Source: Roseimicrobium sp. ORNL1
GTDB lineage: Bacteria > Verrucomicrobiota > Verrucomicrobiia > Verrucomicrobiales > Verrucomicrobiaceae
Assembly (NCBI RefSeq): GCF_011044495.1
Contig: NZ_CP049143.1
Coordinates: 620,001 to 684,000, forward strand
Reading direction: 5' to 3'
DNA length: 64,000 nucleotides
The position numbers and the translations under genes were made by a program. The notes beneath the pieces were generated by a model. It had not been told where the DNA came from. It searched no databases and worked only from the letters and a program-made list of their open reading frames with translations. Each line of letters starts with the position of its first letter. Positions within the stretch are counted from its first letter, which is position 1. Positions 51,076-59,713 of this stretch are shown here, piece after piece.

Positions 51076-53844
51076 ATGCGCGCCCTGATTTTCGCCGCTG
51101 AACCACGCAGGCCGTGGCTTCTGGAGCGCACTCGACGAAGTCTGCGAGCTGCGGGATTCGAGCATATCTCGCAAGTGGATGGCAGTGCAGGCACGATGCC
51201 GCATGATGCGGGGGCTACGTTGCTGATTCGTGCCGGTGCGTGGCTGCGGCATCCGTTGAGGTTTGCACCGCCTCCGGCCAGTGGCACAGGCAAGCCTCTG
51301 GTGGCGTTTGGATTTCCTGCCGCAGGCCATCACCGCGAAGCCTGGCAGCCGTTCTTCCGGACGCATGGCGGTGATTTCTCCCATGCGCTGCAGCTTCCAC
51401 CGTGCCTGTGCGAATGGTACGATGAGCATGCAGTCAGTGCAGGTCTCTTCGCGGAACGCATGGCCGGACTGGAGGGGCTGGCGCGTCCCGCTCCCTCGCG
51501 CACACAGCGCCTGATTCCCACCCGCTGGCGGCGCGTGCCACACCGGCTCATTCACTGGAGTGCTCTCGACTGCGGTCATAACGAGCATCTGCGCGCCCTC
51601 GAAGTCGTAACCAGCCTGCAGCACGGTGGCGCGGAACGCATCGCGTGGGAGCTGAATCGCCTGTTGCCACATCACGGAGTCTCATCACGCATGGTGATCT
51701 TGGGTTCACCTCTGCGTCAGGAGTTGCCGCGTCCTGCATCCTTGGTGGACCTGTCAGGATTGAATCGCGAACGTCGCGCTTCTGCCATGGAGACGGCGGC
51801 CTTGGACTTCGGCGCGGATGTCCTGCATGGGCACCTCATCGATGCGGAGGACACACGTCTTTTCTCAAAAGTCCTCCCGGTCGTGCTTACCATTCACAAC
51901 GCGCGGCAGGCCTGGCCAGAAGGCACGCAAAGTCTACGCAAGGACGACTGCGCTCTGCTCATTGCCTGTGCCCAGATGGTCGAGCGCGAGTTGAAGGAAA
52001 CGCTGCCACACCTGCGCACACGCACCGTGTGGAATGGCATTGACCCGCAGCGGTTCGCTGTTCGTGATGGAAAGGAGAACGGCAAGGCCACACACAAAAC
52101 GCTCACCCTGGTATGCGTGGCGAATCCCAGGCACCAGAAGCGGCTCCACCTGCTGCCGGGCATCCTGAAGGCTACGCAAGAGGAACTCGCCCAGCGCGGT
52201 TTCGCCAGCAGAGTCAGGCTCATTCTCGCGGGTGAGGCCTCTTCACGCAGTCCTCAGGCGCTGGAGTGCATGGCCAAACTCGAGGAGGAGTCCCTCCGGC
52301 ATGGTGTATCCGATGCCATCATCTTCACTCGCGGAGAACGCGCGGTGGAGGAGGTATTCACGGAAGGTGATGTGATGATTTCCTGCAGCGCCTATGAGGG
52401 CCTGAGTCTCGCCCACTTGGAAGGTCTCGCTGCAGGCCTCCCGTTGGTGACGACAGATGCCGGTGGCACGGCTGAACTGGCCTGGCGCAATCCGGCCGTG
52501 ACACTGCTCCCTCTGGAAGCCGCCTCACAAGCATATGCCAAGGCTGCCGTAGATGCTTTCCTCCAACCCAAGAGTGGACGTGCCGGGATGGAGCGCGATT
52601 TTTCTGCTGCCGCGATGGCTCGACGCACCGCCAGTCTCCTGCATCGTGCAGCTTCCGGCAACCAGCGTGGAGATACAGTGTGGTTCATCACGAACAACCT
52701 CTCCACCGGAGGCGCACAGTCCTCACTCAAGCGCCTCACCGCGGCCTTCCACCGGCAGGGCATTTCTGTGCGGGTGGCGCTCCTTCAGGAGTATCCTGAG
52801 CACCCTACTCCCGGCAGGCTCGAGCTCCTGCGCGAAGGCGTGCCCGTGCATGTGCCACGTCCGGTGGGGAAGGTGGATACAGCCGAAGTCGTAGCCGACA
52901 TCCTCGCGGAGATGAATGTCCATTCTCCGCACTGCGTGTGCTTCTGGAATGCCATCCCGGCGTGCAAACTCATGCTGGCCGATGCGCTGTGGCACACGCC
53001 CGTGTATGACGTGAGCCCGGGTGAGATGTACTACACCTCGCTGGAGCGTTGTTTCGAGAATCCGCCTGCGGCCTTGCCGTACCGCAGCGCAGAGGGGTAC
53101 GGCTCCCGGCTCGCCAGGGTGGTGGTGAAATATGCGGCTGAGGCTCCGCGGGCATCTGCCATGCTTGGCACTCCTGTGAAGTCGATTCCGAATGGAATCA
53201 CCTTCCCGCAGGTCCCCACACGCGACCGGGACCCATCCAAGCCTCTGCGCATCGGCACCGCCGCACGCCTGAGCCCTCAGAAGCGCATTGAGGATCTCAT
53301 CGAAGCGTTTCGCGTGGCCCTTCCCGACCTGCCCTGCTGCGAACTGCTGATTGCAGGCGAAGCCGAAACCGGCAGCGAGACCTATGCAGATGCCTTGAAA
53401 GCCTCCACCACAGACCTGCCCGTGCGCTGGCTAGGAGAGCACCGCGACTTGGGTGACTTCCACGCCTCTCTGGACATCTTTGCCATGATTTCCGAGCCGG
53501 CGGGATGCCCGAATGCCTCCCTGGAGGCGATGGCCTCCGGCCTGCCGGTGGTCGCCACGGATGTGGGCGGTGCCTCCGAGCAGGTGCTCGATGGCGTCAC
53601 GGGCCGCCTCGTTCCGCCCCGGAATGCCGCCGCTTTTGCCGCCGCGCTCGTGGAAGTTTCCCGGGACCTGGCCCTCTGCGCTTCCATGGGCCGCACCGCG
53701 CGCCTGCACGTGGAGCAGCACTTTTCCATGGACCGCATGGTGGCCGCCTACCGGGCCCTGCTGTGGGATGGACCGGGATCGCAAGTGGGTGAAAGCGCGC
53801 TTGCCGCAGGGGCGTTCCCTGTGTTCTCCTCGTTGCACCCATGA
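51076..53844 (+). CDS. tandem two-domain glycosyltransferase (GT4 + GT4)
   Basis: This has two GT-B glycosyltransferases in one chain. The ATG at 51076 gives 922 residues. The first GT4-like domain (about 175-510) contains VVTSLQHGGAERIAWELNRL and ISCSAYEGLSLAHLEGLAAG. The second (about 530-905) contains NNLSTGGAQSSLKRLTAAFH and SEPAGCPNASLEAMASGLPV. Both have the E-x7-E-like donor-binding pattern. The N-terminal 170 residues resemble no domain I recognise. It may build a two-sugar step of a glycan or polysaccharide. It overlaps the next gene by ATGA. Confidence 0.82.
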   Translation: MRALIFAAEPRRPWLLERTRRSLRAAGFEHISQVDGSAGTMPHDAGATLLIRAGAWLRHPLRFAPPPASGTGKPLVAFGFPAAGHHREAWQPFFRTHGGDFSHALQLPPCLCEWYDEHAVSAGLFAERMAGLEGLARPAPSRTQRLIPTRWRRVPHRLIHWSALDCGHNEHLRALEVVTSLQHGGAERIAWELNRLLPHHGVSSRMVILGSPLRQELPRPASLVDLSGLNRERRASAMETAALDFGADVLHGHLIDAEDTRLFSKVLPVVLTIHNARQAWPEGTQSLRKDDCALLIACAQMVERELKETLPHLRTRTVWNGIDPQRFAVRDGKENGKATHKTLTLVCVANPRHQKRLHLLPGILKATQEELAQRGFASRVRLILAGEASSRSPQALECMAKLEEESLRHGVSDAIIFTRGERAVEEVFTEGDVMISCSAYEGLSLAHLEGLAAGLPLVTTDAGGTAELAWRNPAVTLLPLEAASQAYAKAAVDAFLQPKSGRAGMERDFSAAAMARRTASLLHRAASGNQRGDTVWFITNNLSTGGAQSSLKRLTAAFHRQGISVRVALLQEYPEHPTPGRLELLREGVPVHVPRPVGKVDTAEVVADILAEMNVHSPHCVCFWNAIPACKLMLADALWHTPVYDVSPGEMYYTSLERCFENPPAALPYRSAEGYGSRLARVVVKYAAEAPRASAMLGTPVKSIPNGITFPQVPTRDRDPSKPLRIGTAARLSPQKRIEDLIEAFRVALPDLPCCELLIAGEAETGSETYADALKASTTDLPVRWLGEHRDLGDFHASLDIFAMISEPAGCPNASLEAMASGLPVVATDVGGASEQVLDGVTGRLVPPRNAAAFAAALVEVSRDLALCASMGRTARLHVEQHFSMDRMVAAYRALLWDGPGSQVGESALAAGAFPVFSSLHP

Positions 53845-54755
53845 ACCGCCGCCATTTCCTTTCCACTGCCGCCGCCACGCTCGGCGCCTCCGCTCTGCCC
53901 GCCCTCGAACCCATCAATCGCAAGGGGAAATCGCGCATGATGCTGGGCCTCGCCGCCTACTCCTTCCGCGACAACATGAAGTGGATGAAGGGCAAGGAGA
54001 ACACCAAGCTGAAGGCTGGCGGTCCGGCCTGGGACATTCTCGACTTCATCGACTACTGCGCGGACCAGGGCTGCCCCGGCGCGGAGCTCACGAGCTACTT
54101 CTTCCCGCCGGATTGCGATGAGAAGTACCTGCTGGAAGTGAAGCGCCAAGCCTACCTGCGCGGCGTGAATATTACCGGTACCGCAGTGGGCAATACCTTC
54201 ACCCACCCCAAGGGCGAAGCTCGCGACAAGGAAATCGCCTACGTGAAGGACTGGATCGAGAAGTCCACCATCATGGGCGCTCCGCACATCCGCGTCTTTG
54301 CCGGTACGGTGCAGAAAGGCAGCACGGTGGAAGAGGCCGAGAAGAACTGCCAGGAGTGCTACGACGAATGCCTCGCCTTCGCAGACAAGAAGGGCGTCTT
54401 CCTCGGACTGGAAAACCACGGCGGCATCGTCGCCGAGCCTGATCCTCTCATCCGCATGGTAAAAGCCGCGAAGAGCCCCTGGGCCGGCATCAACTTCGAC
54501 AGTGGCAACTTCCATACCGAAGACCCGTACGGCGACATGGCGAAGATCGCGCCGTACGCCGTGAACGTGCAGCTGAAGACCAAAGTCACCCCGAAGGGAG
54601 CGAAGGAAGGCGAACCGAGCGACGTCCCCCGGGTGCTCAAGATCCTCAAGGATGCCAACTATCAAGGCTGGTTCACCCTTGAGTACGAAGACAAGGAAGA
54701 TCCCTTTGTCGCCGTTCCCCGGATCCTGGCGGAATTGAAGCCGCTTCTCGGGTAA
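53841..54755 (+). CDS. Tat-exported sugar phosphate isomerase/epimerase-like protein
   Basis: This TIM-barrel protein of the xylose isomerase-like/AP endonuclease 2 family has 304 residues. The N-terminus MNRRHFLSTAAATLGASALP has a Tat-type twin Arg and hydrophobic stretch. Barrel features include LGLAAYSFRDNMKWM, GLENHGGIVAEPDPLIRMVK and INFDSGNFHTEDPY, with likely metal ligands Glu, His and Asp. Such secreted members are common in Planctomycetes and Verrucomicrobia; the substrate is unknown. Translation is coupled to the glycosyltransferase. Confidence 0.8.
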   Translation: MNRRHFLSTAAATLGASALPALEPINRKGKSRMMLGLAAYSFRDNMKWMKGKENTKLKAGGPAWDILDFIDYCADQGCPGAELTSYFFPPDCDEKYLLEVKRQAYLRGVNITGTAVGNTFTHPKGEARDKEIAYVKDWIEKSTIMGAPHIRVFAGTVQKGSTVEEAEKNCQECYDECLAFADKKGVFLGLENHGGIVAEPDPLIRMVKAAKSPWAGINFDSGNFHTEDPYGDMAKIAPYAVNVQLKTKVTPKGAKEGEPSDVPRVLKILKDANYQGWFTLEYEDKEDPFVAVPRILAELKPLLG

Positions 54756-54831
54756 AAGGGCTCCCGCGTTGCCATTGAGCGTCCAAAAAGGCGCGTTCAG
54801 GGCTGTACCTATCGATCACTCTCATTCTCCC

Positions 54832-56328
54832 ATGTCCACTACTCCCAAGCTGACCACGACCCACTGGTTGATCATCATCATCGCGAGCATCGGGTTCCTC
54901 TTTGATACCTATGAATTGCTGATGACACCGCTGGTGGCGGCTCCAGCGATTGCGGAGTTGCTGAAAATTCCGCAGAACAATCCCATCGTGACAGACTGGG
55001 TGGGCCGGCTGTTGTGGATTTCGGCACTGTGCGGTGGGGTTTTTGGACTTCTCGGCGGGTGGCTGGTCGACAGGTTCGGGCGCAAGAAGGTGATGGCTGC
55101 GAGTATCTTCCTCTACTCCTTCTCGCCTTTCGCAGCCGCATTCGCCACCTCGCTGCCGGTGTTCGTCTTCTTCAGAAGTACCACCTTCATCGGCGTGTGC
55201 GTGGAGTTTGTGGCAGCCATCACCTGGCTGGCGGAAGTCTTCCAGGATCGGAAACAGAGGGAGAAGTGGCTCGGCATCACCCAGGCATTCGCTTCGCTGG
55301 GTGGCGTGCTGGTCACGGCCATGAGCATGTGGATCAACAACCATGGTGCAAGCCTGCCTCACATGGGCCTGCCGCTGGGTCTTGGGGCGACGGATCCCTC
55401 TTCGTGGCGTTACCTCCTGATGACCGGCATCCTCCCGGCCATCCCCATTGCGCTGCTACTTCCCTTCGTGCCGGAATCCCAGGTGTGGAAGGACAAGCGC
55501 GCAGCGGGCACGCTCAAGCGTCCGAGCTTTGGTGCGTTGTTCGCGCCTGAGCTGCGCCGCGTGACTATTGTCACAGCCATCCTTTCCGCCTGCGCCTATG
55601 GCATCGCATTCGGCGCGTTGCAGGTCACGGTCGCGCGTGTCACCCCCGGCCTGCCGGAGTTGAAGGAACAATCGAAGCAACTGGCCCCTCTTCGCAAGGA
55701 AGCAGAGTCGCTCAATAATCAACTCAACGAAGTTCGTAAGACGGCCGCGGGCTCGCCGCAGGACAAGGAGCTTGTCGCCAAGATCAAAGCCAACTTTGCC
55801 CAGCAGAGACCCATCAATGATGTGGTGAAGAAGAAGGCGGACCAGGTGCAGTTCTACCAGGAGATGGGGGGATTGGCCGGCCGAATTCTTCTCGCGCTCC
55901 TCTTGATTTGGGGCATCAGCCGCGTCGCCCTTTTGAAGATCTTCCAGGTCCCCGCGCTGATTGTGCTGCCGGTGACCTACTTCGTGCTCTTCCACCAGGG
56001 TGGGCCGGCCTTCCTCTGGGCTTATGCTGTCTGCGGTCTTCTTACCGTCGCGCAGTTCAGCTATTTCGGAGAGTATCTGCCCAAGGTCTTCCCCCTGCAC
56101 CTGCGCGGGACCGGGGGAAGTTTTGCCACGAACGTGGGTGGCCGCATGATTGGCACCAGCATGGCCTTCGTCACCACGAACCTTGTCGCGCCCATGCTGG
56201 CAGGCTCCGGCCCCATGCTGCCCATGCACGTGGCCAAGGCGGCGGGTATTGTCGCGGTGAGCATTGCGGTCATCAGCTTTGTGGTGGGCTTCTTCCTTCC
56301 GGAGCCGAAGAGCGAAGGCGCGGATTGA
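54832..56328 (+). CDS. MFS transporter with coiled-coil insertion
   Basis: This is a major facilitator superfamily carrier, with substrate perhaps a sugar acid or other small organic molecule. The ATG at 54832 gives 498 residues. The inter-helix motif GGWLVDRFGRKKVMAASIFL is clear after helix 2. The second half is interrupted at about residues 269-346 by a charged, Leu/Lys/Glu-rich segment (LPELKEQSKQLAPLRKEAES and onward) predicted to form coiled-coil helices between two membrane helices. This insertion is not usual for the family. It is 76 bases after the isomerase-like gene. Confidence 0.8.
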   Translation: MSTTPKLTTTHWLIIIIASIGFLFDTYELLMTPLVAAPAIAELLKIPQNNPIVTDWVGRLLWISALCGGVFGLLGGWLVDRFGRKKVMAASIFLYSFSPFAAAFATSLPVFVFFRSTTFIGVCVEFVAAITWLAEVFQDRKQREKWLGITQAFASLGGVLVTAMSMWINNHGASLPHMGLPLGLGATDPSSWRYLLMTGILPAIPIALLLPFVPESQVWKDKRAAGTLKRPSFGALFAPELRRVTIVTAILSACAYGIAFGALQVTVARVTPGLPELKEQSKQLAPLRKEAESLNNQLNEVRKTAAGSPQDKELVAKIKANFAQQRPINDVVKKKADQVQFYQEMGGLAGRILLALLLIWGISRVALLKIFQVPALIVLPVTYFVLFHQGGPAFLWAYAVCGLLTVAQFSYFGEYLPKVFPLHLRGTGGSFATNVGGRMIGTSMAFVTTNLVAPMLAGSGPMLPMHVAKAAGIVAVSIAVISFVVGFFLPEPKSEGAD

Positions 56329-56349
56329 TTGGCAGCCAGAGGAGAAGGC

Positions 56350-56373
56350 GGCTCCCCAGTCATTTCTGGGGAG
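56350..56373 (+). terminator. hairpin after the MFS gene
   Basis: GCTCCCCAG (56350-56358) and CTGGGGAGC (56365-56373) form a 9-bp stem with a 6-base loop, 22 bases after the MFS stop. There is no T run, so it may need a factor or act in mRNA 3' protection. The rest of the 290-base gap to rlpA shows only a small CCCC/GGGG stem near 56443. Confidence 0.5.
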
Positions 56374-56620
56374 CTCAACCCTTCAGATGGTGACATCCAG
56401 GGCAAGGGCTTCGTTCTGAATTGCCCGCGCGCTTCTTCGGGCCACCCCGTTGAAGGGGTATAGCCGTGAGGCTTTGTTCATTTCACATCGCCATTTTTAT
56501 TGCAGCCCGCCCGGACGCATTGCGGCTTGCGATACATGGGTGATGAACAGCCTGGCCTCACTTCCCCATGGTTCCGCGGACTCGCGGGAGGGCAGGCCGG
56601 GCACCTTCCCCACGCTTCCC

Positions 56621-57211
56621 ATGAACGCGATGGCACGCCGGCACTTTTGGAAGGTGATCATTGTGCTGTTCATCGTCTTGGGTGCTCTCTGGGTGGCGCC
56701 CCGGCTGTCCCGTCAGGAGTCCATGCCGTTCCGGCCAGAGTCCGCACCGGTGCCCTCCACCAAGCCTCTGCCAACGGATCCACCCGCCCGAACGCTGGAC
56801 AATGCACCGAGCGCGCCGATTCATCAACAGCAGCCAAATCCCGCGCCGGACGCGAAGCAAGCTGCGGTCAAACTGAAGGCGCAGAAGGGCAAGGCATCTT
56901 TCTACGGCGCCATGTTTCACGGTCGTCCTACGGCCAGTGGCGAGCGGTATGATCAGAATTCCCTCACGGCAGCTCATCGCACCCTTCCCATGGGCACCCG
57001 CGTGAAGGTGAAAAATATGCGCAACGGCCGCGAGGTTGTGGTGCGCATCAACAATCGCGGACCCTATGTGAAAGGGCGCATCATTGATCTTTCGTCACGA
57101 GCCGCCAAGGACCTGCGGATGACCGGCGCTGGTGTGGTGGCCGTGGAGGTGACGGTGCTGCCGAAGGAAACGGTGCAGAAACCCGTCGAAGCGCTGCTCG
57201 CGAAAAAATAG
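56621..57211 (+). CDS. RlpA-like protein with double-psi beta-barrel domain
   Basis: RlpA proteins are septal-ring lytic transglycosylases or related peptidoglycan-binding proteins. The ATG at 56621 gives 196 residues with a membrane anchor ([18 protein letters not shown]). A Pro-rich linker leads to the RlpA/DPBB domain from about residue 90. That domain contains [40 protein letters not shown] and [20 protein letters not shown]. The catalytic Asp-equivalent context VRINNRGP and RIIDLS are intact. An in-frame start at 56543 is possible. Confidence 0.82.
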   Translation: MNAMARRHFWKVIIVLFIVLGALWVAPRLSRQESMPFRPESAPVPSTKPLPTDPPARTLDNAPSAPIHQQQPNPAPDAKQAAVKLKAQKGKASFYGAMFHGRPTASGERYDQNSLTAAHRTLPMGTRVKVKNMRNGREVVVRINNRGPYVKGRIIDLSSRAAKDLRMTGAGVVAVEVTVLPKETVQKPVEALLAKK

Positions 57212-57255
57212 GTGTGCCTTGTGCTCGTCCCTGCATTCCGGCTCAAGGGCCAACC

Positions 57256-57690
57256 TCATTCCGGGTTGCCATCGGGCATCTGCATTACCTGGATGGCGCC
57301 CTTCTTTGGCAAGGAGACGATCATTACTTCGGTCTTCGGTTTTTTGGAGTCGTCGTAGCGCGTGCGTTTCAGCCGCACATGCACGGTGTAACCTCCGATA
57401 TTTTCGTAGCCCGGCTCTCGCGTGATGGCGATGCTGGCGAGCGGGTATCCGTGAAGTTTGGCTAGGTCTGCTTTTCCCAGTGACTCCTCGCGGTCAAAGG
57501 CATGAATCCGAAGCGAGGTCAGTTCATCTTTGTCAGCCGTGGCTGTGACTCGGACAGCACCGGTTTCCGGTGTTGCTTCCGCTTCGATCACGACAGACTG
57601 CCACGGGACGTGGTCTTCCTCGGAGGCAAGGGAGGAGGCGCCATTCAGAAACAGCAACAGCAACAACAGAATGCAGGTGAATGGCTTCAT
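57256..57690 (-). CDS. exported protein of unknown function
   Basis: The 144-residue product starts at the ATG at 57690 with a signal peptide (MKPFTCILLLLLLFLNGASS). The mature part looks like a small beta-rich domain (IEAEATPETGAVRVTATADK, HVRLKRTRYDD). I do not recognise a family. It lies just downstream of the rhodanese-like gene on the same strand. Confidence 0.6.
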   Translation of the reverse strand: MKPFTCILLLLLLFLNGASSLASEEDHVPWQSVVIEAEATPETGAVRVTATADKDELTSLRIHAFDREESLGKADLAKLHGYPLASIAITREPGYENIGGYTVHVRLKRTRYDDSKKPKTEVMIVSLPKKGAIQVMQMPDGNPE

Positions 57691-57706
57691 GGCGTGAAGT
57701 ATGGCG

Positions 57707-58240
57707 CTACTGCTTCTTTCCCGTGAAGGGAAGGACTGACTTGCTGATGTCGATGAATGGGCCCAGCTCATACACGTTGGTGTAGCCGTAGCCATAGAGC
57801 GTGTTGAAGGTGAAAATGTTCAGCGAGAGCCGCACCCCCTTGCCGGGGAAGGCTTCCGGAGCCTTGTCGAAGTTGTTGTTGCAGTAGATCAGCACGCGAG
57901 TGATCTTTGAGGGAATGACCTTCGCCAGGTCAGCCTCGGTCATGTCAGGCAGGCTCAGGTTCTTGGCTCCCTTAATGTGGAGTTTGCCGTATTTTTCTGT
58001 GCTGCGGGCGTCGAGGATAATGGTGTCTGGATCCTGCATCATCTCGAGGAATTGCTTCTCGGTGATGCGGCGCTTTTCACGGAGTACGCCCACCTTGTCC
58101 GCATCCTTGAGGAAACCGGGATAGTCAATCTGAGGATTCGCGATGGCAGATGCCTTCTGCGCCGGTGACTTCTTTTCCGCTGCCTGGAACGCAGCAGTGA
58201 GGATCAGCAGGATGACTACGACGGAGCTGATGGTCTTCAT
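57707..58240 (-). CDS. exported rhodanese-like domain protein
   Basis: The ATG at 58240 gives 177 residues with a signal peptide ending FQAAEKK. A rhodanese-like fold follows: ITEKQFLEMMQDPDTIILDA, RSTEKYGKLHIKGAKNLSL, and the catalytic-loop Cys in RVLIYCNNNFDKAP. The loop after the Cys is longer than in sulfurtransferases that use a 6-residue CRxGx[RT] loop, so sulfur transfer is uncertain. A start six codons upstream is possible. The exported unknown protein gene follows after 16 bases. Confidence 0.75.
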   Translation of the reverse strand: MKTISSVVVILLILTAAFQAAEKKSPAQKASAIANPQIDYPGFLKDADKVGVLREKRRITEKQFLEMMQDPDTIILDARSTEKYGKLHIKGAKNLSLPDMTEADLAKVIPSKITRVLIYCNNNFDKAPEAFPGKGVRLSLNIFTFNTLYGYGYTNVYELGPFIDISKSVLPFTGKKQ

Positions 58241-58325
58241 GGTGCCAACCTGCGCCATGAGGCGTCAGGCTACCGTCAAGGCATTGTAAAAAATCGGGAC
58301 GATAGCAGGGAGGATGTATTGCGGT

Positions 58326-58364
58326 CGGGCCGGAAGGCCCGCCCACTGTCAGGGCGGAAGCCCT
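58326..58364. repeat. two adjacent GGAA-loop hairpins after queC
   Basis: CGGGCC-GGAA-GGCCCG (58326-58341) and AGGGC-GGAA-GCCCT (58351-58364) are two neighbouring stems with the same GGAA loop, in the gap after queC and before the rhodanese-like gene. No T run follows. They could be REP-like or a processing/termination signal for queC mRNA. Confidence 0.5.
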
Positions 58365-58376
58365 AACCTCCTTGCC

Positions 58377-59060
58377 TTACTTGGGCCTCTGAGGCAGCGG
58401 TTCGGTCGACACGTACTTCGTGGGGTCTGGAACGCCAGCGTTGATGAAGGCCTCACGCCGCTCTACGCAGGTGCCGCAGGTACCACAGTGGATCTCGCCG
58501 CCTTTGTAGCAGCTCCACGTTTTTGCGTAATCGATGCCGAGTTTCACGCCACGCCGTACGATCTCGGCCTTGTCGTAATCGATGAACGGGCGCAGCAGAT
58601 GGATGCCCACATACGTGCCACTGCGCATCGCATCCGACATGGCTTGCATGAAGGGTTCACGGCAATCCGGATAGATGGCGTGGTCCCCGCTGTGCGCGGC
58701 GATCACCAGTGCCTCCGCCCCGTGGCTCTCTGCCAGACCGCAGGCGATGGAGAGCATGATGCCATTGCGAAAGGGCACCACGGTGCGCTTCATGCTCGCC
58801 TCTTCATAGTGACCATCCGGAATCTCACCCCCGCTCTGCAGCAGGTCCGAGGTGAAGTGGCGGTTGATGAAGTCGAGGTGAATAACGTCGTGCTTCACCC
58901 CGAGCTGCGCCGCATGCCACTCCGCCATGGGAATCTCCTTCGCATTGTGCTTCGAGCCGTAGTCGAAACTGACTGCCGCAAGCACACCCTTTTCCTTCGC
59001 GGCCCAGTAGAGTGCCGTCACGGAATCCATGCCGCCGGAGAGAAGGACGAGAGTGCTCAT
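58377..59060 (-). CDS. queC: 7-cyano-7-deazaguanine synthase
   Basis: QueC makes preQ0 for queuosine synthesis. The 227-residue protein has the PP-loop SGGMDS (residues 8-13). Zinc cysteines are 184, 192, 195 and 198 (CYKGGEIHCGTCGTC), and the family segment AAHSGDHAIYPDCREPF is intact. It is downstream of queF on the same strand; queE and queD are not in the window. The queF-queC gap holds the ACTGA inverted repeat. Confidence 0.97.
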   Translation of the reverse strand: MSTLVLLSGGMDSVTALYWAAKEKGVLAAVSFDYGSKHNAKEIPMAEWHAAQLGVKHDVIHLDFINRHFTSDLLQSGGEIPDGHYEEASMKRTVVPFRNGIMLSIACGLAESHGAEALVIAAHSGDHAIYPDCREPFMQAMSDAMRSGTYVGIHLLRPFIDYDKAEIVRRGVKLGIDYAKTWSCYKGGEIHCGTCGTCVERREAFINAGVPDPTKYVSTEPLPQRPK

Positions 59061-59061
59061 A

Positions 59062-59154
59062 TTCAGTAAGCGGTAGGTCAGTGATCAGTAGAACTGTGAA
59101 CGAGGTGGAGGCTCTCAAATACTGAGTACTGATCCACTGAATACCGTTCACTGA
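59062..59154. repeat. ACTGA/TCAGT-rich inverted repeat between queF and queC
   Basis: The arms 59062-59090 and 59127-59154 are largely complementary. The 5' arm contains TCAGTaagCGGTA and CAGTGATCAGTA, and the 3' arm contains TACTGATCCACTGA and TACCGTTCACTGA. The 3' arm also iterates ACTGA at short intervals. It fills the whole gap and so may affect queC expression. It looks like a palindromic repeat rather than a riboswitch. Confidence 0.6.
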
Positions 59155-59160
59155 TGACTC

Positions 59161-59673
59161 TCAGTGATGATGACACCCACCTTCACAGATCGCCTCTTCC
59201 TCATCCGGCCAGTCTGGGAACTTGGCTTCGCAGGAGAGCGAGATGCCGCCTCGGGCGCCGAAGTCGCCACGGATGTGCATTTGCTTGGGCGCACAGGCTT
59301 TCACGAGGTCATCGAGAATGCGGTTCACGATCACTTCGTTGAAGGCGGGGAAGTTGCGGTAGGAGGCCAGGTAGAATTTGAAGGACTTGGTCTCGATGCA
59401 GAGCTTGTCAGGCACATACACAATCTCCAGATGTGCCGAGTCCGGCTGGCCGGTTACGGGGCAGAGCGAGGAGAACTCAGGCGCGCTGAGATTGATGCGG
59501 TAGTTGCGGCCCGGCGTGCGGTTTGGGAATACTTCCAACGTCGCTTCGTCAGGAGACGTGGGGAGCCGGTTCTCGGAGTGACCGAGCAGGGTCAGCGGGG
59601 CAGCTTTGGTCGCCGCTGGGGCGGGAGCCTTGCTCTTGTCCTTCTTCTTGTCTTTGCCTTTGTCTTTAGCCAT
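59161..59673 (-). CDS. queF: NADPH-dependent 7-cyano-7-deazaguanine reductase
   Basis: QueF reduces preQ0 to preQ1. The core from about residue 30 is the short (YkvM-like) form. FSSLCPVTGQPDSAHLEI gives catalytic Cys71 and Asp78, and LCIETKSFKFYLASYRNFPA holds the substrate-binding Glu. The 170-residue protein has a lysine-rich N-terminal tail (MAKDKGKDKKKDKSKAPAPA) not usual for the family and a C-terminal CHHH. It is followed by queC. Confidence 0.95.
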   Translation of the reverse strand: MAKDKGKDKKKDKSKAPAPAATKAAPLTLLGHSENRLPTSPDEATLEVFPNRTPGRNYRINLSAPEFSSLCPVTGQPDSAHLEIVYVPDKLCIETKSFKFYLASYRNFPAFNEVIVNRILDDLVKACAPKQMHIRGDFGARGGISLSCEAKFPDWPDEEEAICEGGCHHH

Positions 59674-59713
59674 GGCTCATGATGCCGCAGGGAGGGGAAT
59701 TCTGCAATGGTAC

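Noticed and set aside
59061-59160. preQ1 riboswitch before queC
   Set aside because: The sequence is an ACTGA/TCAGT inverted repeat and does not show the compact preQ1 stem-loop with A-rich tail.
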